The notes under the pieces were generated by a model. The model had not been told where the DNA came from. It worked only from the letters and a program-made list of their open reading frames with translations, and did no database searches. 64,000 bases of DNA from Coptis chinensis (Eukaryota; Streptophyta; Magnoliopsida; Ranunculales; Ranunculaceae). Each line of letters starts with the position of its first letter. Position 1 is the first letter of the stretch. This document shows positions 11,820-24,060 of this stretch, in pieces. The stretch lies in the NCBI GenBank assembly GCA_015680905.1, contig CM027378.1:107095501-107159500 (forward strand). Reading direction: 5' to 3'. A program made the translations under genes and the position numbers.

Positions 11820-11997
11820 CTAACCCTTCTCAACAATGAGGCTGTTTCAATTATTGAAGATGTTGCATTTGTTCATGCGGAACCATCTCAAGATGATAAT
11901 AAAGGTCCTCCACTAATTGATTCCGAAGCTAAAGTGACTAAGACAATTATCAAGGAAGGTCGTGGCGAGAACCCATCCAAGTATTCCACATCCTTTT
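11820..11997 (+). pseudogene. TWD1: FKBP42 / TWISTED DWARF 1 first-exon fragment
   Basis: The frame contains FVHAEPSQDDNKGPP, IDSEAKVTKTIIKEG and ENPSKYSTSF, then a GTAAGT donor (11998). This matches the N-terminal exon of the plant immunophilin FKBP42 (TWD1), which precedes the FK506-binding domain (known versions read SEPSQEGN..PPK.DSEAEV and KPSKYSTCF). The family protein is a membrane-anchored chaperone for ABCB auxin transporters. Only this exon is present: no FKBP core, TPR or membrane anchor follows. It begins about 90 bp after the subtilase fragment, same strand, suggesting capture or deletion joined them. The intron donor argues against a retrocopy. Confidence 0.83.
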
Positions 11998-11999
11998 GT

Positions 12000-12850
12000 A
12001 AGTATATTATCTTTATTTCGAATTCGGCCAAGTAACTGTATCTTTTATCTTTTATCACTTATTATCTTTTATCACTTCCCCATTTCTTCAATGAAATAAC
12101 TTTTCATGCTGTTTGCTTTGTTATGTGGTTTTTATATTGATTTCACCAGTACCAAAATGACCAAATGGCCAAATGCGTTTTTTTCTATTAACATTTGATT
12201 CAATCATGTTTGTTTAAATATTTGAGCAAGTTTATTTTTTTTGTAGTTCAATTTGTGGTAATGATAATTGAATTTGTGCCTAAGACCATTTTGGCATCAC
12301 TGGTCCTCTCGATTATTCTATAGGTTTATTTTGTGAACTGATTGATCTATTTCAGTTTATTAAACAATTAGACTTATAACTTGAGTAGAACACCTAAAAG
12401 AAAGTCAAGTACTTATCCCAACACTGGAGTACACCAAGTTTTACTACGACAAGATTACCTAAGTGGTTATGCAATCATCTCTCTGTTGAAAAGCGTGTGA
12501 ATCACAATACTTACTTTCAGTTGGGAATATTTTTATTTTTATAGTTGCACTTGATTATATTAAAGTGCTGCCTTTTGTGTTATGTGCTTTTTAGTTTTCC
12601 GCTTTATAAGTCTCTCGGAGGAGGTTGTCCTGTCCTTTTCATTATTGTTTTAGTAAGGACAACTTTTTTTTCTGCATCAACCAAGAAAAACATAAGAGAA
12701 TTGTAAAAAATAGATGAAAGAGTAGGACATGATTATTTCTTGACTTTGATTGTTTCTTGACTTCTTCTACCTGCTTTGCAAAATGTCTTTGAGCTATTTA
12801 TGTAAAATGGTTACTAATTCTACTCTTATGTTTGACCCATATGCAAACTT
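12000..12850. other. Non-coding stretch between gene fragments
   Basis: AT-rich DNA that reads like intron sequence. It begins with the FKBP42 intron donor and ends with the acceptor of the phosphatase exon. A short repeat 'atcttttatcactt' is duplicated at 12043-12076. No coding potential recognised. Confidence 0.5.
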
Positions 12851-12854
12851 TTAG

Positions 12855-12955
12855 TTGGAGATTTGCATGGTGACCTTGCACAAGCGCGGGCTGCTCTTGA
12901 GATGGCTGGCGTTTTGAGTTCAGATGGTGAAGATTTATGGACTGGTGGAGAAACG
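12855..12955 (+). pseudogene. Shewanella-like (SLP) protein phosphatase exon fragment
   Basis: A single exon bounded by an AG acceptor (12853-12854) and a GT donor (12956) reads GDLHGDLAQARAALEMAG, then SSDGEDLWTGGET. GDLHGD is the metal-binding GDxHG motif of the calcineurin-like PPP superfamily, and the following 'AGVLSSDG..LW.GGET' wording is typical of plant Shewanella-like phosphatase 1, a chloroplast enzyme. The usual next motif (GDxxDRG) would lie in the following exon and is absent. It lies on the same strand as the subtilase, FKBP42 and PPR pieces. Confidence 0.83.
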
Positions 12956-13259
12956 GTATGCCCTCTTATATTATAAGGATTATGTTTGCATGTGCTATGT
13001 GTAGTGTCATATATATCATATACTAATACATAAATCTTCATCTCCTATTCATGCCCTCTGTCATTCAACCCAAGTCTTCTCTAGATTTCTCAAGGTTGAA
13101 TTTTTATCTCTTATTTTCCCTTTTTTTTTTTTTTTACTTACTAAATGAAACTTCTTTTCTAGCTTTTGAGTTGTATTTAGGCTTAGGAATTTAAGTAATA
13201 ATATAACTTGGAAACCATTTCTAACTTGAACAGCTATCTTATATAAATAATTAATAGTA

Positions 13260-13723
13260 TTGTCATTGATTAAAGTATTGTCATCTATTGGTATTAGACA
13301 AGATATTGTTACATATAGTATCTTGATTAATGTTTATTGTCATGTTGGGAGAGTAGATTACGGTTTTTTGATACTTGGCGTTGTTTTAAAACTTGGGCTA
13401 GAGCCAGATGGTGTTACTTTTAGTACTTTACTTCTCGGGTTTTTTTTTACAAGGTAAAGTAGAAGAAGCTGTGAGTTTGTTTCAGAAAATCATTGGGTAT
13501 GGTTTTACATGGGACAAAGTTACTTATGGTGTTATGATAAATGGGATTTGTAAAACTATGAATGTTGATGCTGCACTGAAGGTTATGAGTACAATGGAAA
13601 AGGAGGATTGTATTAAGCCTAATTTGAAAATTTATAATATGATTCTTGACCGTCTTTGTAAAGAGAATAGAATTGATGATGCACTTAACCTGTTTAAAGT
13701 TATGGTTGATGACAAAAAAATCT
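13260..13723 (+). pseudogene. PPR (pentatricopeptide repeat) protein fragment
   Basis: About four P-type 35-residue repeats are visible: DIVTYSILINVYCHVGRVD, LEPDGVTFSTLL, TWDKVTYGVMINGICKTMN and KPNLKIYNMILDRLCKENR, each with the repeat spacing and helix pattern. P-class PPR proteins bind organellar RNA. The wording (ILI..C..GR, MI.G.CK) resembles restorer-of-fertility-like members. The frame shifts near 13447 in a T-tract ('ttttttttac'), there is no N-terminus or transit peptide, and it stops after DDKKI, so it is a fragment. Confidence 0.88.
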
Positions 13724-13726
13724 AAC

Positions 13727-13892
13727 ACACTCTTCTAAATAAGAAGGGTTTCTCTATTTTTCAAGTTTGATTATAAAAATAATAGGTCGGTGGAAAGAGG
13801 GTATGAGTTTGTTCAGATGGTAATACTACTCTTCTAAATAAGAAGGGTTTCTCTGTTTTTCAAGTTTGATTATAACAATAATAATATAAAAA
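13727..13892 (+). repeat. Direct duplication of about 60 bp
   Basis: The segment beginning 'actcttctaaataagaaggg' and running through 'caagtttgattata' occurs at about 13729 and about 13830 with two or three changes. The first copy abuts the end of the PPR fragment. Confidence 0.85.
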
Positions 13893-13983
13893 AAATGGAA
13901 TTATCGATTGACTATCGTGAACTAGCTACATCTGATTATATTTAGAAAAGAGAGAATGCAAAGGTGAGCTAATACTTACTGGA

Positions 13984-14125
13984 ATGGCTCCGGTACATGG
14001 GCATTCTTCAGAAACAAAAAATTTTAGTGTAGCAACCAAAATAACAATGAATAAGATTGCTCTGTTTCTCTTCATTTGTTCACTCTTTGCTTTTTTCTTG
14101 GTTTATTCCGACCACATCAACTTTG
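13984..14125 (+). CDS. Possible signal-peptide exon of a small secreted protein
   Basis: The frame contains MNKIALFLFICSLFAFFLVYS, a strongly hydrophobic N-terminus ending near DHINF at a GTAAGT donor (about 14126). A first exon that encodes only a signal peptide is typical of defensin-like and other cysteine-rich secreted peptides. No matching second exon with cysteines was found before the minisatellite at 14.36 kb. It could be a captured first exon or chance. Confidence 0.25.
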
Positions 14126-14359
14126 TAAGTCTTCTTTCTTTGAATTCTTTCACTACTTTATTTTAAACATAATCATAGTGCAACTTTTTGTAGTTCACTC
14201 ATGGCTTATTGTTTGATTGGTTGTCACATTTCCTTAGACAACGATGATTTCTTATGATTTATATGTGGCATTGTTGCAAAATCTTCCCTAATAGAAACAA
14301 GTGCAAATATAATGACATGTTTAGCAACAAAACAAAGATGACATAGGCCAGTACTAGCT

Positions 14360-15290
14360 ATTGATTCCCTATGAGCATCTCAACCCAAGTTGGAGGTTGA
14401 AATTCCAATCTTTGACGACCAAGAGTTGGGGAGTCAACCTACTTGGACCGGTTGGGATGCGGCGAAGTAGTGTAACATCATTTCAAGATCTCAACCCAAC
14501 TTGGAGGTTGAAGTTCCAATCTTTGACGACCAAGAGTTGGGGAGTCAACCTACTTGGACTGGTTGGATGTGCGAGGCGAGTGGTGTAACATCACGTTCGC
14601 GCATCTCAACCCAACTTTGGGGTTGAAGTTCCAATCTTTCTTTGACGAACACTTTCCAAGCTTATACGTATTTTGTATAATTAATCATTAGTTAATTAGC
14701 TAAGCGTAGTTAATTAGTTTGAATCCTCTCATATCCTCTATTCTCATAAACAATGTAGGACACCAATCTAATTGTAGAAGTTCAAAATGAGGAAAACTAA
14801 ATAAGAAGTTCGATTCTTAGAATGTATAAAGTCCAGACAAAGTTTAAGTTTTGGAAGTTTAGTCTTTTGGTTTACTTACCAAGAGTTGGGGATTCAACCT
14901 ACTTGGACCGGTTGGATGTGCGAAGCGAGTAGTGTAACATCACGCTTGCGCATCTCAACCCAACTTGGAGGTTGAAGTTCCAATCTTTGATGACCAAGAG
15001 TTGGGGATTCAACCTACTTGGACCGGTTGGATGTGCGAGGCGAGTAGTGTAACATCACACTCGCGCATCTCAACCCAACTTGGAGGTTGAAGTTCCAATC
15101 TTTGACGACCAAGAGTTGGGGAGTCAACCTACTTGGACCGGTTGGATGTGCGAGGCGAGTAGTGTAACATCACGCTTGCGCATCTCAACCCAACTTTAGG
15201 GTTGAAGTTCCAATCTTTGATGACCAAGAGTTGGGGATTTAACCTACTTGGACCGGTTGGATCTGCGAGGCGAGTAGTGTAAGAGAGCAT
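14360..15290 (+). repeat. About 115-bp minisatellite, interrupted
   Basis: Units start at 'catctcaacccaacttggag' and run through 'accaagagttgggg', 'cctacttggaccggttggat' and 'agtagtgtaacatcac'. Starts are near 14376, 14489, 14603, 14949, 15065 and 15181, giving a period of 113-116 bp. Unrelated AT-rich DNA of about 230 bp (14645-14876) splits the array. Frames across it are repeats of the monomer and not a protein family. Confidence 0.92.
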
Positions 15291-15701
15291 TCATCTGTAG
15301 TCCCTTTTTGAGCAATGTGAGGGTGTCCACGTCAGCAATGAAGTTTCAATTTTTACGACTACCCATTTCTTAGTACCCTCTCATATACACTTCTTCAACT
15401 CAGTTCTTCTTTTTTTGTCTTCAAATTGGATAAGTTTTAAAGTATGGCATCACAAGTAGGTAATCCTAAACCCACCATCTACCTCCATATATTCTGTAAC
15501 GGGACAACGTTCAAATGACTACATGGCTTGCCCCGAAGGAATTAAGAGCCCTTCAATTCGTAAGACCCAGGTTAATTTTCTTTATTGGTTTACTTTAGTT
15601 TGTAATTTGTAGTTTTTTGTTGGACTAAATATTGACTGATGCTTATTGTTTCTAATACGGTGTACACATTTATTATTTTGCACTGCAGATTTAGAACGGT
15701 C

Positions 15702-15867
15702 TGCAGGGTATCTGTGCCTCTTCTATAATCCGTGCTATTTCTTCAACGCTTTGGGTTGGTTCATAACTGTTTAGATTTTCATACTTACTTTTTTCAACTC
15801 CAATAAGTTCTTCGGGCAGATTCTTTAGAAACCAAGGATGCATTTTAATCTCTTGGATAGTGATTCT
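15702..15867 (-). pseudogene. SnRK2 protein kinase exon fragment
   Basis: On the minus strand an exon begins after a T-rich acceptor (ttcttcag at 15868-15875) and reads RITIQEIKMHPWFLKNLP, then EELIGVEKSKYENL and QSVEEIARIIEEAQIP. This is the end of the kinase domain and start of the SnRK2 domain I of plant SNF1-related kinase 2 (known versions read KRI.I.EIK.HPWFLKNLP and Q..EEI..II.EA). SnRK2 kinases act in osmotic-stress and abscisic-acid signalling. The exon upstream (subdomains VIII-X) is absent, as is the acidic tail. It points the opposite way to its neighbours. Confidence 0.85.
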
Positions 15868-15879
15868 CTGAAGAAAAAA

Positions 15880-16715
15880 AAAAGGAGAGAGAGAAAGGTG
15901 AAAACTTCGTAAACAAGGTGAAAGAAGCTAGACAAGTAGCCTTACAGTCAATGGAAAGAAAATGACCTCCAATGGCTTGGAAACAAATATTTGAGAGAGG
16001 AGGCGCCTACAATCTGAAAAGAAATGGACATAATCAGGTATGGAGTACTGAGCACCAATTATTCTCTGTGATTGATGTACATAACAGTGTTAACCAAGTA
16101 ACAATGGGAAGCTTTTGGCTTCAGCGTGTTCAGAGCAGAAAAAGACATCGAATCTTATGAATTGCTAAATGGAGTGGAATCTTATGGGATCTTATACAAG
16201 GAAGACTAGAGCATGCTCAAATATCATAGGAAGTTTAACCTCATTTGACGTGGAAAGCTATATTAAGTTTGCTTAAGGTTGAATGGCGTTGTTCCTCTAG
16301 CAGCAGTAATCAAAAATATGTTAGTAGGAGTTTTTTTTGGTTGAAAATGTAATATAACTTTAGAAACTATTGTTGCAAGTCTTCAGGATTGTATGAATTG
16401 TCTGTCTAATGGTGATCATATTGTAATATTTCTTATCAAGTTTGTTTATTATGTAGACAGATTCAAGGTCTTAAGATTTTGAGTCATTCTACTTATTATG
16501 TAAATTCGATTTTGAAAATTAACAATATTGGACAATCATAGATCATAGATAATATTTTTTTAGAAGTAATTTAATATAACTTCACACATTGCAATCAAGT
16601 TTTCAGAGTTCCTGAAAGATTGATAGGCGTTCTGGAAAGCTCTCTTCTGGGGCTTGCAGGATCAAGTGGGAAGAGCGGAACTTGACTGATTATAAAAAAT
16701 AAATATTGTTTCTAT
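15880..16715. other. Unrecognised stretch with one short frame
   Basis: A frame at 15972-16160 includes EHQLFSVIDVHNSVNQVTMG, which I do not recognise. It looks like gene-derived sequence because adjacent frames continue sensibly, but no family can be named. The rest is AT-rich. Confidence 0.35.
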
Positions 16716-16723
16716 CCTTGCAG

Positions 16724-16906
16724 AACTTTTCTCATTTGCAATCCTTCGTAGGTCATGAGCATAGAGTCATTAGTGTGGTCTTTGTGAATGCCACCGAACC
16801 TTTGTGCATAAGCAGTGATAGTGGAAGTGGCATATGTGTATGGAGTATTGGCATAGTTCTTGGACAGGAGCCACTAAAGAAGTGGTATGAGCAAAAAGAT
16901 TGGCGC
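16724..16906 (+). pseudogene. WD40-repeat fragment (zinc finger / WD40 E3-ligase-like protein)
   Basis: After an acceptor (ttgcag, 16718-16723) the frame reads SFVGHEHRVISVVFVNATEP, then LCISSDSGSGICVWSIG and GQEPLKKWYEQKDWR. GHEHRV..VVF and SGS.I.VW are a WD40 repeat. The 'PLKKWYEQKDWR' wording resembles a plant kinase-like/zinc finger WD40 protein family that I recall from Arabidopsis; the exact member is uncertain. The frame stops at 16907. One repeat cannot form a propeller. Confidence 0.72.
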
Positions 16907-17197
16907 TAGGTGGTCGCACACTATCGATCATCTCTACACTCTTTAATCAAGGGCACTTCTCCCTGTTAGACAACATTGATACCACAAGACCAATATACTG
17001 GACTATACTGATAGAGTAGCTGTATAAGATAGTAAAAAATATGTTTCTTAATTTAGAGTTTATACTTGGTAAAAGGAACATGTACATACACTGTCACCGT
17101 GAGGGATATATGATTACATGACAACTGACAAGGAAAGCTTTAAAAGGACAAACATACCCAAATATACATAAGAGTGTATTGCACAATTCTTTTATGG

Positions 17198-17851
17198 GTG
17201 TTTCTTTTTGCCCTTGGTATGCCATCCGACAAAGAAATTGGTGAAATGATTCATATCAATCTGGATGATGCCACTTCTGTGAATTTGCTCCTATCAACCA
17301 TCAGTTATGCTGACAACAAATTTGAAGGTTTCCATAAGCGGGAAATGCATTAGAAATAGACCAAATAGTTAAGAAATCAATACTTAATGATGGGATCAAC
17401 AACACCAAGTTTCCTCCAAAGGAAAGTGGTTTCCCATTGGAAAGTGTCGGGAGGCTGTTTGGACAAGCACTTATTTCCCACTCTTAGTGGCCGCATACAA
17501 GGCCTTTTTCTGGGATATATGGTAAAATGTCTCTTAAATTCGTGTTACGGGCAACAAAAACCGGGGAGCAGGGAGGATTTTAGAAATAAGATAGGTTAGA
17601 CTAAGCTGCCGAAATTTTGCTTGGAGAGCTGGAAAACCATATTAGGCATCTTGAGAGGTGGAAGGTAAAGGCCATACAAAGGGATCTATATGGAGAACGT
17701 ACTGTGCTGCAGATTGAGCGTTAGATCGATGCTTCAATCATCACAAATGGTCTTTCGAGGGCCTTTTCAACTGGAACATGGCCGCATCATGTAAGTTCTA
17801 GACAGAAGATCTCTGGTGTGGCTGTAACACTTCAGAGAACAAATCCCCTGC

Positions 17852-17852
<1 letters not shown>
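17198..17852 (+). pseudogene. NRPD2: NRPD2/NRPE2 (RNA polymerase IV/V second subunit) fragment
   Basis: Pieces in the same direction read FALGMPSDKEIGEMIHINLD, NLLLSTISYADNKFEGFHK, then LFPTLSG, FLGYMVKCLLNSCYG, REDFRNK, ELENHIRHLERWKVKAIQRD and ASIITNGLSRAFSTGTWP, ending SGVAVTLQRTNPL. This is the order of the Rpb2-type N-terminal half, and the closest wording is the shared second-largest subunit of plant Pol IV and Pol V, which drive RNA-directed DNA methylation. At least three frameshifts or stops are present (after KREMH, after the LISHS region near 17475, and after FRNK and QIER). It ends abruptly at about 17852 where an antisense chitinase piece begins. Confidence 0.85.
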
Positions 17853-18175
<323 letters not shown>

Positions 18176-18557
18176 ATACCATTGCTTTAACAAGTTTTAA
18201 TATCAGCACCTGTCATATTTTTTTTTTAGTAGTAAGTAAGAGTCCCAATTAATTATGTTTCTGTGAAGAGTTCTAATTTAGTTTCCTAATCTATACACAA
18301 TTTGAAGAGTCCTAATTAGTTCTTTCTACAAGTCTTATTTCAGCGAGAGACTCTCCTCAAATTAGGAGATTCCTTTATATATTAATCTTCAAATCAAGAG
18401 AAAAAAGCTGCGACCAATTCTTTTTCATAAAAAAATAAATAAATTATAAAATCATAAAAATAGTAATTTAGGAAGTCTCGGGAATCTGACTTTAAAAGAA
18501 CCACGTTTAAAACAAATTTTCTAAACTCTGTTCTCTAAAATTTGTTTGGGGGTGGGG

Positions 18558-19166
18558 TGTTCGTTTTTCCATCCTTGAGGGTGGGGTGTTCGTTTTTCCA
18601 TCCTTGATTGCTCAACATCCATTTGTGTTGCTTAGGCCATTTAATTGTATTTCAATTTGGGTTAACATTATCTATGAATTTAGATTTCATTCGTTCGCAT
18701 AACTTACGTCACGCACGCACTTCGAGGCATTTTCCATCTTCTTATATGTCACCCATAATTGGAATAGAGTGTTTTATGGATCATTAGATTGGAAATTCTC
18801 TCCTGATCATTTCCATATCTCATTCGCATAAATCAGATCGATAACGAAGCGGTAATTTTAGTTTGAAGTTGCACAAAAAATTGACGAATTTCAAAAATCA
18901 AATTGGGCTTGGGCCCAATCTCGCACGCACATGCCACGCACGTGCGTCTCCATCTTCCAAACTAAAACAAATTGCGATTTTCTTTTTCATTCCGCCATTA
19001 ACAAAGCTTCCAAACCCTAGAAACAAAAAAAAAAAAAATAGAAAACCTCAATACACCCATGCCAACAGTTTAAAACAAATTCAAATCTTCTCCAAACATC
19101 TCCCACCACCATCTCCAACAATTTCAACCACCGAAAACATCCAAAAATCCAAGAATTCGAACTTCC
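18558..19166 (+). repeat. LTR start of the Athila-like complex
   Basis: A polypurine tract (tttgggggtgggg) precedes TGTTCG. The following sequence, with 'gcttgggcccaa' and 'ggaaattctctcctgatcat', is repeated at 24.90-25.27 kb. A 33-bp piece at the start is duplicated. The LTR is joined at about 19167 directly to RNase H coding sequence. Confidence 0.65.
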
Positions 19167-20755
19167 ACCGAATTCTTAGCTGTCGTTTATGCTTTAGATA
19201 AGTTTCGTCCTTATTTGGTTGGTTCTAAGACTCTAGTTTACACGGACCATGCAACCTTTAGGTACCTTCTCGCAAAGAAGGATGCTAAGCAGAGATTAAT
19301 CCAATGGATCCTTCTCCTGCAAGAGTTCACATTAGAAATAAAGTACAAAAGAGGGGTCGAAAACGTAGTTGCTGACCACTTATCTAGACTTACAAATGAC
19401 GATGATAGTGATTCTGAGTCTATACCTGACTCTTTTCCTGATGAGCATCTGTATGCTATTTTTTCTGCACTATGGTATGCTGACATTGTGAATTATTTAG
19501 CGTCTGATACTATTCCTACTGATTGGTCAAGAAATGAACGTAAGAAGTTTTTGGCCAGAGTTAAGCTATACTATTAGGATGAACCCTACCTTTTTAAGTA
19601 TTGTGCGGATTAGATTATTCGTCGTTGTATTCTCCAGTGGGAATATAATGAGGTTCTCTCATTCTGCCATGACAAAGAGTGTGGTGGCCATTTTAGTGGT
19701 ATGAAAACAGTTGCTAAAATTCTTCAATGTGGGTTTTATTGGCCTACTCTTTTTAAAGATGCCCAAGTGCATTCCAAGACGTGTGTTCGTTGCCAACAAC
19801 TTGGGCAAATCACGAAGCATAAGTTGATGCCATTAAATCCAATCATGGTGGTAGAAGTTTTTGTCGTATGGGGCATTGATTTCATGGGTCCTTTTCCGGT
19901 TTCCCACGGTTTTATATATATTCTAGTTGTCGTGGACTACGTATCTAAATGGATAGAGGCCATGGCTGGCCATAGCAATGACCATAAGGCAATTGTGTTT
20001 TTTGTTAAGGAATACATTTTCTGTCAATTTGGCATTCCTAAAGCCATCATTAGTGATGGTGGAATATATTTTTGCAATAGAGTTGTTGCATCTCTAGTGA
20101 AAAAATATGGAGTTACACATAAGGTAGCAACTCTGTATCCACAAACGGACAAGTAGAAATTTCTAATAGGGAAATCAAAAAGATCTTAGAAACAACTATA
20201 AATCCTGATAGGAAAGACTGGTTGAAGCCTCTATCTGATGCCTTATGGGCGTATAGGACTGCTTTCAAAACTCTTATAGGTATGTCTCCCTTTTAGACTT
20301 GTATTTGGGAAACCTTTGTTATTTGCCCGTTGAATTGGAGCACTGTGCTATGTGCGCTATGAAAAGCCTTAACTTCAATTTTGATGAGGGAGGTGTCAAG
20401 CGCAAGTTGGAATGAGCTTGAAAAAATCCATAGTGATTCTTATGATCTAGCAAAGGATTATAAAGCTAACATGAAATGTGTTAATGATAAGCAAATCTTG
20501 CGCAAAGAGTTTGTGGTAGGTCAAAAGGTCTTGCTTTACAACTCCCGTCTACATATTTTTCTAAGGAAATTGAAAACCCGTTGGTCTAGTCCTTTTCTGG
20601 TTACTGAAGTCACCCTTTACGGGGCAATCACCTTGGTAAATCCCAAGGACAATAGTACCTTTCAAGTCAATGACCAACAGTTAAAACATTTTCATGAGCT
20701 ATTGTCCCCTGATGTGGAGGAAGTCCAATTACAGGACCCTGTGTATGAGGACTGA
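19167..20755 (+). pseudogene. RNase H and integrase region of the Athila-like element (fossil)
   Basis: RNase H end: [19 protein letters not shown] and [12 protein letters not shown]. Integrase: the zinc-finger region (CHDKECGGHFSGMKT, KTCVRCQQLG), the catalytic core (VWGIDFMGPFP, FGIPKAIISDGG) and the C-terminal part to HELLSPDVEEVQLQD. The wording is that of plant Athila/Tat-type Ty3 elements. It is broken, with about five breaks; reverse transcriptase is not present. Confidence 0.88.
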
Positions 20756-21365
20756 CCTTTGTTGGGATGTACTTCCTTTCATTTCCATATATTAGTAAGT
20801 GCACTATTCAGGTAACCGGGCCCTCCCTATGGAGTGTGTGGCTGTAAGTGCCGGATCCTAAGTCCATGTTTAACCTAATTCACGTTTTTCACTCTTGCAT
20901 GTTTTCTCGATTTTTGAGTCATGTTCCTCTATGGTGTGCTAAAACATCAGAACTTGAAGTTACACCGGCAGCACCAGCGCCCAAAAAAGCGACCACCACT
21001 GGTGACTTTTCTTTGGATTTCCACGGGTTTGATTCGAACTTCGATTTTTCAAGTTTTTCGGTGTTCTAACTTGTTATATACGAAACACGCGTAAACAAGA
21101 CACTATTCATAAAGCGAAGCAAGGGCGCAATCAGGTATTTCTTTCTTCCAAACCTCGCGATCTCTCGTTAGAGGTTTATACTAGTATATCGAGGATTGTT
21201 TGGAGTGTTGGCGTGTTTAGCTAAGTTTGGTCTTAGCCTTGTATGAGATTAAAGGTGCGGTCGAACAAAACACCAAACGTAATTACGACAACGTCAACAA
21301 ACAAGTCTATCTAGTATACCACCCACTACACCTCTAGCTACTATTTCACACACATAACTCGATAT

Positions 21366-24060
21366 AATGCCTCGAAGGCGGAGAGACTCTCTCTCGGACT
21401 TCTACAAAGCCTTGGCGATAGCCCCAAATCTTTCATCGTTCTAGCGGACCGGTGGGGATTTCGAATCCCCAAATATTTTTAATTTGTTACCCGTTTTTCA
21501 TGGTTTAGACCATGAAAAACCTTATCGGCTTTATCGTAGGATTGAACAAGTCATAACAACATTCCACCATCCTACGGTTGGTGCGGAACAAATTAACTGG
21601 GGGTATTCCCTTTCACCTTAGTCGATAAAGGCGTCTTGGTTAAGCGCCCCAAAGCGCCTAATTGCGTGGACTTCGTGGGCTAAACTTGTTTAACTGTTTA
21701 TGGAACATTTTTACCCACCCCTAAAGACGGATGAGATGCTTTCCAAGATTCATTTCTTTCAACAAAATCCTCATGAATCATTTTCAGAGGCTTGGAATCG
21801 TTTCACCAATCTCCTTATAGAGTGTCCACATCATAACTTAGCGAAAGACATGTTAATTCGTGCCTTTTTCAAAGGACTTCTACACCACCATAAAGAAGTC
21901 CTTGACATAATGAATGGGGGTAGTTTCTTAAGTAAAGGAGCCTCGGAGGCTTATAAATTTATAGAGGATCAAACTAAGCGAAATAACAACTGGGGGGGTA
22001 GTGACGATATCCACCACTCCGCTTGTTCTTCTAATACCGTTAAGGCCGCCGGTATGATTGAAATTAAACACGATCCCGAGCTTAAAACTCTAATCGAATC
22101 ACTCACTAAAAAGGTAGAGGCCATTTCTGTTCAACAAAAGCCTATCCCCGTCATGAATGTAAATTCAAATCCATGTAGTTTCTGTTGGAGCCCGAGCATC
22201 CGACTTCCATCGTCCTATAGCCTATGAGCGGGCTTGTTCCATTAATAGTGAACCTAACGCCCTTGGAGACAAAATCCCAACTTCGGGTTGGAGAAATAAC
22301 CAACCGCCACACCTCCGAGGTGGTACAATAATCAATATGTTAGGCCAACGCTTACGTTTTATCCAAGCTCCACCACGACAAGGGCAGGGCCAGGGTAATT
22401 TTAATAATTATAACAACCAAGTGCAACCTCGAAAAGGTCAAGCACAAGGTCAAGGTAGTTATAATAATTATAATGCTAATAGAGGTATCGTTCTGGTAAA
22501 TAATAACTATCAAAATCCGCCCATAAATAATTCACGCGAGATAGTTCCAGTCACACCACTCGTGACTACTACACCCACACAACTGGATCGTCTTGACACC
22601 TTCATACAAGTGAGCCAAAAACTTTTCCAAACCATGGCTCAATCTAACCAACAACTTTTACAATCCGTTAATAATTTAAGCCAACGGTTGGCCCAAGATA
22701 AAGCCCAACCCAAAGGTGTGTGTTTCAGTCACGCGACTACCTAATCCTAAAACAACAAACACAGCCTTTGAGGTAACCGATAATGCTAGTAATGAATATG
22801 CAAAGGTAGGTGAGCTAAATGCCATCACTCTCCTCTCCGGCAGAGTGGTTGATAACAAAGTAACTATGCCTATAGTTACCCCGATAGACCCCTACACCTG
22901 CTATTTTACTAGATACCGAAATAGAAATTGAAGAGCCTACCACTGTAGAGGTACCAGTTACAACACAACCTAAGAAACAGAAAGCCAAGGTTAAACATCC
23001 AGGTGATACCATTGCTAAATATAAAGAGAAACCACCGTTTCCACAAAAATTAGCCATGTTAACTAGGGATACAAATTATGAGGAGATTAGGGACGTTTTC
23101 AAGAATATAACTATAAACCTTCCCTTCCTCGAAGCTATTAAAAAGCTACCACACCATGCTAAGTTTCTTAAGGAGTTGTGTACTACTAGGCGTAAGACCA
23201 ACATACCAAAAGACGCCTTTTTAACAGAACAATTCCCAACTCTATCTCAACATAATGGAATTGTTAAGTACAAGGACCCTGGTCCTCCTACTGTACAATG
23301 CACCTTAGGAGATTCCTATACGACGACCGCGTTATTAGACCTGGGGGCTAGTGTTAACTTACTCCCGTTTTATTTGTATAGACAAATAGGTATAGACGAG
23401 ATGCAACCCACTAAAATGACGTTGCAATTAGCTGATCGGTCTATTAAGTATCCTAAGGGTGTGGTCGAAAATGTGCTGGTAAAAGTTCAGGATTTCTACT
23501 ATCCGGCTGATTTTGTCATCCTCGATACAGAAGTCGCTAACGACTCTGTCCCGATCATCTTAGGGCGTCCTTTCCGGCAACCGCCCAATGCGCTCATTAA
23601 TTGCGCGATGGTTCGATGTCCATGTCTTTTGGCCATCTTGCTGTTGAAGTAAATGTTTTTAAAACAAAGAAACATTTACCCGATTCGTCTATGGATGGAG
23701 TGGTTAGCATGATCGAGAGCTTTGCTCGAGATTATTTCAACAACACGTTCCCTGATAATCATATGCCCAAATTTCTTTCCTTTGGAAGTTCAGACTCCAA
23801 CATTTTCATCCCTACACTAGTCGATACACATATTATGGATGAGGACGAGATATATGACTTTCTCAAAGATATAGAGGACTACCATAGTAATGTGGATATG
23901 ACCAATCTAGATGAGGAATTCGATGAGTTTCTTAGAGTAGGTGATGATTCACCCTATCAAGAACTACTTTGTACAACATCCACCTCGACTCCCCTCCTTC
24001 CACCCTTTCAAAGGAATCTCGAGTTTGCACTCGATCCTTTTGATTTCTCCTGTGCTTCAT
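21366..24060 (+). pseudogene. Gag-protease region of an Athila-like element (fossil)
   Basis: The region has retrotransposon gag sequence (KIHFFQQNPHESFSEAWNRF, HHNLAKDMLIRAFFKGL), a glutamine/asparagine-rich stretch, and the aspartic protease (ALLDLGASVNLLP, IKYPKGVVENVLVKV, DSVPIILGRPF). It is followed by an acidic domain and by TFIFR..TVPTYTMNEFCAKP, which the copy at 46.7-49.9 kb also has. No reverse transcriptase follows; the sequence goes directly into 3' untranslated DNA. It is broken, with about five breaks. Confidence 0.88.

Noticed and set aside
11769-12035. 88-residue frame as one novel protein
   Set aside because: Only the middle matches FKBP42 exon 1; the start is junction sequence and the end runs past a GTAAGT donor.
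14361-14588. 75-residue repetitive frame (SWRLKFQSLTTKSWGVN)
   Set aside because: It is two monomers of the 115-bp minisatellite and is not a protein repeat with a known fold.
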